A DNA stretch of 6,178 bases. Origin: Nonlabens sp. (GTDB taxonomy: Bacteria > Bacteroidota > Bacteroidia > Flavobacteriales > Flavobacteriaceae). The notes under the pieces are model-generated. The model saw only the letters and a list, made by a program, of their open reading frames with translations, had not been told where the DNA came from and did no database searches. The stretch's first letter is position 1; every line of letters begins with the position of its first letter. The position numbers and the translations under genes were made by a program. The stretch spans positions 1 to 6,178 of the forward strand of contig JALZUY010000018.1 of NCBI GenBank assembly GCA_023301395.1. The letters are read 5' to 3'. This document shows positions 4,980 to 6,178 of this stretch, piece by piece.

Positions 4980-6054
4980 AAACGTCGTAACTCACCACTA
5001 ACTTCTTACTGGTAGGAACGCTCACACAACTGAGAACAAAGCCTTTTTCAACCTCTTCATCAGTTAGTGCATAATTCACTTTCATTTCTACAGAGCCTTC
5101 AATCACCTTGCACTTGCACGTACTACAAACACCACCTTTACAGGCATAAGGCAAATCTGCTCCAGCGCCTATAGCTCCATCAAGCACGTTATCAAAATCC
5201 TTTCCTAAAACAAATTTAAATTCACGACTTCCGTCTATAATAGTCATATCTACTCCATCAACTTTTTTCTCTAGCGCTGCAGCGGCACGAGCTTTATCGG
5301 CATCGCTTAATCCACTTACAAAAAGTTCAAAATGAACATTTTCTTTCTTCATTCCTGCAGCCACTAACTCATCTCTTATTAGGAAAATCATCTCTTCAGG
5401 TCCACAAATAAAAGCGTGGTTTGTATGTGGTGCGTTAATCAAGGTCTTAGTAAGCGTTTGTAATTTTTCTTGGTCAAAACGTCCATTGAATAATGGAATA
5501 TCTCTATGCTCACGACTTAAGAAATAAAAGACCTCAAAACGACTTAAATACTTGTTTTTGAGCGCTTCTATCTCTTCTTTAAATATAATCGATTTTACGG
5601 TTCTATTCAGGTAGAATAACTTGAATTTAGCATTTGGCTCACTAGCAAGATGAGTTTTAATAATACTCAGCATAGGAGTAATTCCACTACCAGCAGCAAA
5701 TGCTACATAATTTTTGGCCTCATTTTCTTCAGACATCTCAATCCCAAAATCTCCACTAGGCGCTGCAACTTGTAACACATCTCCAGTTTTCAATTTGCGG
5801 TTTACGTAAGTAGAAAACTTCCCTTCATAGATTTCTTTAACAGCAACTTTCCATTCATTATCCAGCGGACTGCTACATAAGGAATAACTACGTCGTACGT
5901 CTTCACCATTAATCACAGTGCGCAAGGTCAAAAACTGACCTGGACGATACCTAAATTCTTTCTTTAATTCCTGTGGAACGTCAAAGGCGATTACCGTAGT
6001 ATCATCAGTCTCTTTATAGACTTGGGATAATGTTATGTTATGAAATGTGCTCAC
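4978..6054 (-). CDS. paaE: PaaE, phenylacetyl-CoA epoxidase reductase (FAD, [2Fe-2S])
   Basis: Starting at GTG 6052-6054 the protein is 358 residues, matching the family (~356), and begins (M)STFHNITLSQVYKET. A more upstream GTG at 6090 would lie inside the predicted promoter and palindrome and adds 12 atypical residues, so it is rejected. Domains in order: FAD-binding beta-barrel with RRSYSL (54-59); NAD(P)-binding domain with GSGITPM (122-128) and a C-terminal CGPEEM motif; plant-type ferredoxin domain with C305, C310, C313 and C343 (C-x4-C-x2-C-x29-C) for a [2Fe-2S] cluster. It carries electrons from NAD(P)H to the PaaA di-iron centre. It is the first gene of the operon here, whereas in E. 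coli it follows paaD. The stop codon overlaps a 24-bp inverted repeat, and 290 bp separate it from paaA. Confidence 0.96.
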   Translation of the reverse strand: MSTFHNITLSQVYKETDDTTVIAFDVPQELKKEFRYRPGQFLTLRTVINGEDVRRSYSLCSSPLDNEWKVAVKEIYEGKFSTYVNRKLKTGDVLQVAAPSGDFGIEMSEENEAKNYVAFAAGSGITPMLSIIKTHLASEPNAKFKLFYLNRTVKSIIFKEEIEALKNKYLSRFEVFYFLSREHRDIPLFNGRFDQEKLQTLTKTLINAPHTNHAFICGPEEMIFLIRDELVAAGMKKENVHFELFVSGLSDADKARAAAALEKKVDGVDMTIIDGSREFKFVLGKDFDNVLDGAIGAGADLPYACKGGVCSTCKCKVIEGSVEMKVNYALTDEEVEKGFVLSCVSVPTSKKLVVSYDV

Positions 6055-6078
6055 AAATAGTAGGTCGTTAAGTTTACA

Positions 6079-6109
6079 CAAAACTAACACTTGTTAGTTT
6101 GGAAAGCAA
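6079..6109 (-). promoter_or_regulatory. Bacteroidota-type promoter of the paa operon
   Basis: On the minus strand TTG (plus-strand 6107-6109) is followed after exactly 20 bases by TAGTTTTG (6079-6086). This fits the Bacteroidota -33 TTG / -7 TAnnTTTG consensus. Transcription would start near 6073-6075, giving a leader of about 20 bases before the GTG at 6054. The -7 box overlaps the palindrome at 6081-6100. Confidence 0.65.
6081..6100. promoter_or_regulatory. Putative repressor operator (perfect 20-bp palindrome)
   Basis: AAACTAACACTTGTTAGTTT is a perfect inverted repeat of 9-bp half-sites with a 2-base centre. It covers most of the -35/-7 spacer and six bases of the -7 box, so a bound dimer would block RNA polymerase. 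Size and form suit a TetR-family dimer, the family that often controls paa genes (PaaR). No regulator gene lies in the window. In other bacteria phenylacetyl-CoA is the usual inducer. Confidence 0.6.
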
Positions 6110-6178
6110 GAACTTAAATAAACCTTATGATTTGTGATTTGCTAATTGAATCTAATGATACTTACTAAAAACCTTAGT

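Noticed and set aside
6055..6090. N-terminal extension of PaaE from a GTG at 6090
   Set aside because: It would lie within the predicted promoter and operator and upstream of the likely transcript start. The GTG at 6054 gives the family length.

Overview
The window is most likely from a member of the Bacteroidota, probably Flavobacteriaceae. It is AT-rich, one gene ends in a type IX secretion (T9SS) sorting domain, the clearest promoter has the Bacteroidota form (TTG, 20 bases, TAnnTTTG), and the four-helix-bundle genes are of a type common in that group. This is judged from motifs; no search was run.

Layout. From 1 to 1089 (+) lies the 3' part of a secreted T9SS-dependent protein. Everything else is on the minus strand and forms one phenylacetyl-CoA epoxidase operon, read right to left: paaE (6054-4978), paaA (4687-3728), paaB (3639-3355), a four-helix-bundle gene (3292-2948), paaC (2891-2046), a second four-helix-bundle gene (1991-1641), and paaD (1648-1097). 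The operon and the secreted-protein gene converge, with 7 bases between their stops. A promoter and an overlapping perfect 20-bp palindrome lie upstream of paaE (6079-6109).

How the genes work together. PaaA (catalytic di-iron subunit), PaaC (structural subunit) and PaaB (small bridging subunit) make the oxygenase. PaaE passes electrons from NAD(P)H through FAD and a [2Fe-2S] cluster. PaaD is a MIP18-family protein thought to mature iron-sulfur or metal centres. Together they epoxidise the ring of phenylacetyl-CoA. The later pathway genes are outside the window.

What is unusual. Two short genes of the four-helix-bundle / 23S rRNA intervening-sequence protein family sit between paa genes. Each is enclosed by imperfect inverted repeats (29 and 38 nt arms) built of hexamer units, giving two units of 426 and 429 bp. 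They look like rRNA intervening sequences, but they lie in an mRNA. The hexamer arrays run into the starts of paaD and paaC and are translated as Ser/Asn-rich N-terminal tails. The operon also carries many other palindromes: an 18-bp hairpin over the paaB stop, GC-rich palindromes on both sides of paaA, and a 24-bp perfect inverted repeat after paaE whose loop can pair with a downstream segment.
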